Assembly: GCF_002837185.1 (NCBI RefSeq)
Contig: NZ_KZ477992.1
Span: 147,014 to 211,013, forward strand
DNA length: 64,000 bases
Direction of reading: 5' to 3'
DNA from: Pseudomonas fluorescens
Lineage (GTDB): Bacteria > Pseudomonadota > Gammaproteobacteria > Pseudomonadales > Pseudomonadaceae
This document shows, one piece after another, positions 62,839 to 64,000 of the stretch. A program made the position numbers and the translations under genes. The notes under the pieces were generated by a model. That model was not told the DNA's origin, did not search any database, and was given only the letters and a program-made list of their open reading frames with translations. The stretch's first letter is position 1; every line of letters begins with the position of its first letter.

Positions 62839-63771
62839 ATGCCTGAACTGCACGTCGGCGAACGCCACTGGTCGGTCGCCACCGGCAGCAACCTGCTGGA
62901 TGCCTTGAACCAGGCAGGTGTGGCCGTGCCCTACAGTTGCCGCGCCGGCAGTTGCCATGCCTGCCTGGTACGTTGCCAGGGCGAGGTTCAGGACAAGCAA
63001 CCTGAAGCGTTGAGCCCGGAGCAACGCCAGCACGGTTGGCGCCTGGCGTGCCAGTGCCAGGTGGTTGGCGATCTGCAGGTCGAAGCCTTTGATCCTGTGC
63101 GCGACGGTTTGGCGGCGCAGGTGGTGGGGGCCGATTGGCTGACGGCATCGGTGTTGCGTCTGCGCCTGCAACCGGAGCGCGGCCTGCGGTACAGGGCGGG
63201 GCAGCACCTGGTGTTATGGGCGGGGCAGGTGGCGCGGCCGTATTCCCTGGCGAGTTTGCCGCAGGAGGAGCCATACCTGGAGTTTCATCTGGATTGCCGT
63301 TTACCCGGCGAATTCAGCGATGCGGCGCGACAGTTGAACAGGGGTGATTGTCTGCGCCTGGGCGAGTTGCGGGGCGGGGCGCTGCATTACGATCCGGACT
63401 GGCAGATGCGACCGCTGTGGCTGCTCGCATCCGGCACTGGGCTGGGGCCGTTGTGGGGGGTATTGCGTGAAGCGTTGCGCCAGGATCACCAAGGCGCCAT
63501 TCGCGTGATTCACCTGGCCCATGATGCTGACGGGCATTATCTGGCCGGGCCCTTGGCAGAGCTCGCCGCGCAGCATTCCAACCTGACGGTGGAGCTGTGG
63601 ACGGCGGCGCAGTTGGACCAGGCATTGGCACAACTGCGGCTTGTTTCGCGGCAAACGCTGGCTTTACTGTGCGGGCACCCTGGCAGCGTCGAGGTGTTCG
63701 CCAAGCGTTTGTTTTTGGCGGGGCTGCCGCGTAATCAGCTGCTGGCTGATGTGTTTGTGCCTCGTGGTTGA
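62839..63771 (+). CDS. Iron-sulfur-binding ferredoxin reductase
   Basis: The 310-residue protein joins an N-terminal plant-type 2Fe-2S ferredoxin (Cys34, Cys39, Cys42 in PYSCRAGSCHACLVRC, and Cys71 in RLACQCQ) with an FAD-binding domain (ARPYSLASLP, FAD motif RxYS) and an NAD-binding domain (WLLASGTGLGPLWGVLREAL). It transfers electrons from NAD(P)H through FAD and the cluster to an unknown acceptor, like oxygenase reductases. No oxygenase is beside it; P. aeruginosa PA4331 is the probable counterpart. ATG at 62839 has a poor ribosome site. Confidence 0.88.
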   Translation: MPELHVGERHWSVATGSNLLDALNQAGVAVPYSCRAGSCHACLVRCQGEVQDKQPEALSPEQRQHGWRLACQCQVVGDLQVEAFDPVRDGLAAQVVGADWLTASVLRLRLQPERGLRYRAGQHLVLWAGQVARPYSLASLPQEEPYLEFHLDCRLPGEFSDAARQLNRGDCLRLGELRGGALHYDPDWQMRPLWLLASGTGLGPLWGVLREALRQDHQGAIRVIHLAHDADGHYLAGPLAELAAQHSNLTVELWTAAQLDQALAQLRLVSRQTLALLCGHPGSVEVFAKRLFLAGLPRNQLLADVFVPRG

Positions 63772-63787
63772 GGGGGGCGCGATTGAC

Positions 63788-63815
63788 TGTGGGAGGGGGC
63801 TTGCTCCCGATGGCG
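63788..63815. repeat. Single REP, TGTGGGAGG family
   Basis: TGTGGGAGGGGGCTTGCTCC stands alone after the ferredoxin reductase gene; the matching inverted copy is not seen before the window ends. Confidence 0.8.
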
Positions 63816-63879
63816 GCCTCTGGGCCGACCAGGATGTTGGATTGGACCGAGTACATATCCGTTTCTGCGGTAACGGCCA

Positions 63880-64000
63880 CTTAGGGTTCCGCCCTGACGG
63901 CGGCTCACTTTTGAAAAGCGCAAAAGTAAGCAAAACGCTCTTGCCGGTATGACTCACCCACATGGGTTACAAATCAGTTCACGCACATAGGTAACAGTTT
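63880..64000. other. Repeat-rich right edge, possible mobile-element end
   Basis: The last 230 bases carry no gene. They hold ACTTTTG-AAAAGCG-CAAAAGT (63907-63927), a 7-bp hairpin in a stretch that looks like a common Pseudomonas intergenic sequence, and two related 15-mers, ACCCACATGGGTTAC (63956-63970) and ACGCACATAGGTAAC (63981-63995), 25 bases apart. Spaced direct repeats like these occur at insertion-sequence ends. Confidence 0.3.

Overview
This window is ordinary chromosomal backbone of a Pseudomonas, most likely of the P. fluorescens group. The evidence is GC-rich coding bias, gene neighbourhoods that match P. aeruginosa and P. putida blocks (xerD-dsbC-hom-thrC; fxsA, groESL, colRS, warAB, mexVW; gap/edd-glk-gltR-gtrS), and more than a dozen copies of the REP doublet (REPIN) that begins TGTGGGAGGGGGCTTGCCCC, which is typical of P. 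fluorescens genomes. Gene density is about 90% with no prophage, integron, CRISPR array or complete insertion sequence. No clearly new multi-gene system was found; the novelty lies in regulation and small elements.

Layout. 1-10 kb: end of a Na+/H+ antiporter, xerD, dsbC, hom and thrC (threonine synthesis, with a strongly folded hom leader), a small membrane protein, a DUF3509 gene, a probable small RNA, a class III CoA-transferase, yaeQ and recJ. 10-16 kb: an operon of mprF (aminoacyl-phosphatidylglycerol synthase/flippase) and a VirJ/AcvB-type hydrolase, two tandem initiator tRNA genes, and SOS-controlled dinB. 16-26 kb: a lipoprotein, proS, ampG, an alkyltransferase-like protein, a DUF481 protein, a HugZ-type protein, fxsA and groESL. 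26-34 kb: colRS with two LPS-modification genes (warA, warB/inaA) and a mexVW-type efflux pair. 34-39 kb: an operon of di-heme oxidoreductase, imelysin and DUF1513 genes, then a nitroreductase.

39-47 kb: a chemoreceptor, a DUF454 protein, and a heme cell-surface-signalling locus (ECF sigma factor, FecR-type anti-sigma, TonB receptor with signalling domain, heme oxygenase) behind a clear Fur box. 47-53 kb: the glucose/Entner-Doudoroff block gapA<>edd-glk-gltR-gtrS with two HexR-type operators between gapA and edd. 53-56 kb: an AraC regulator, a small monooxygenase-fold protein, a small unknown protein and a flavin reductase. 56-61 kb: alpha-ketoglutarate permease kgtP with a sigma-54 promoter, next to the two-component pair mifRS that probably activates it. 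61-64 kb: class I fumarase, an iron-sulfur ferredoxin reductase, and at the right edge a repeat-rich stretch that may be the start of a mobile element.

Together the window covers amino-acid synthesis, proteostasis, envelope defence (mprF, colRS-war, mexVW), heme/iron uptake, and carbon entry by glucose and alpha-ketoglutarate. Family names rest on recognition of motifs, length and gene order; no database search was run.
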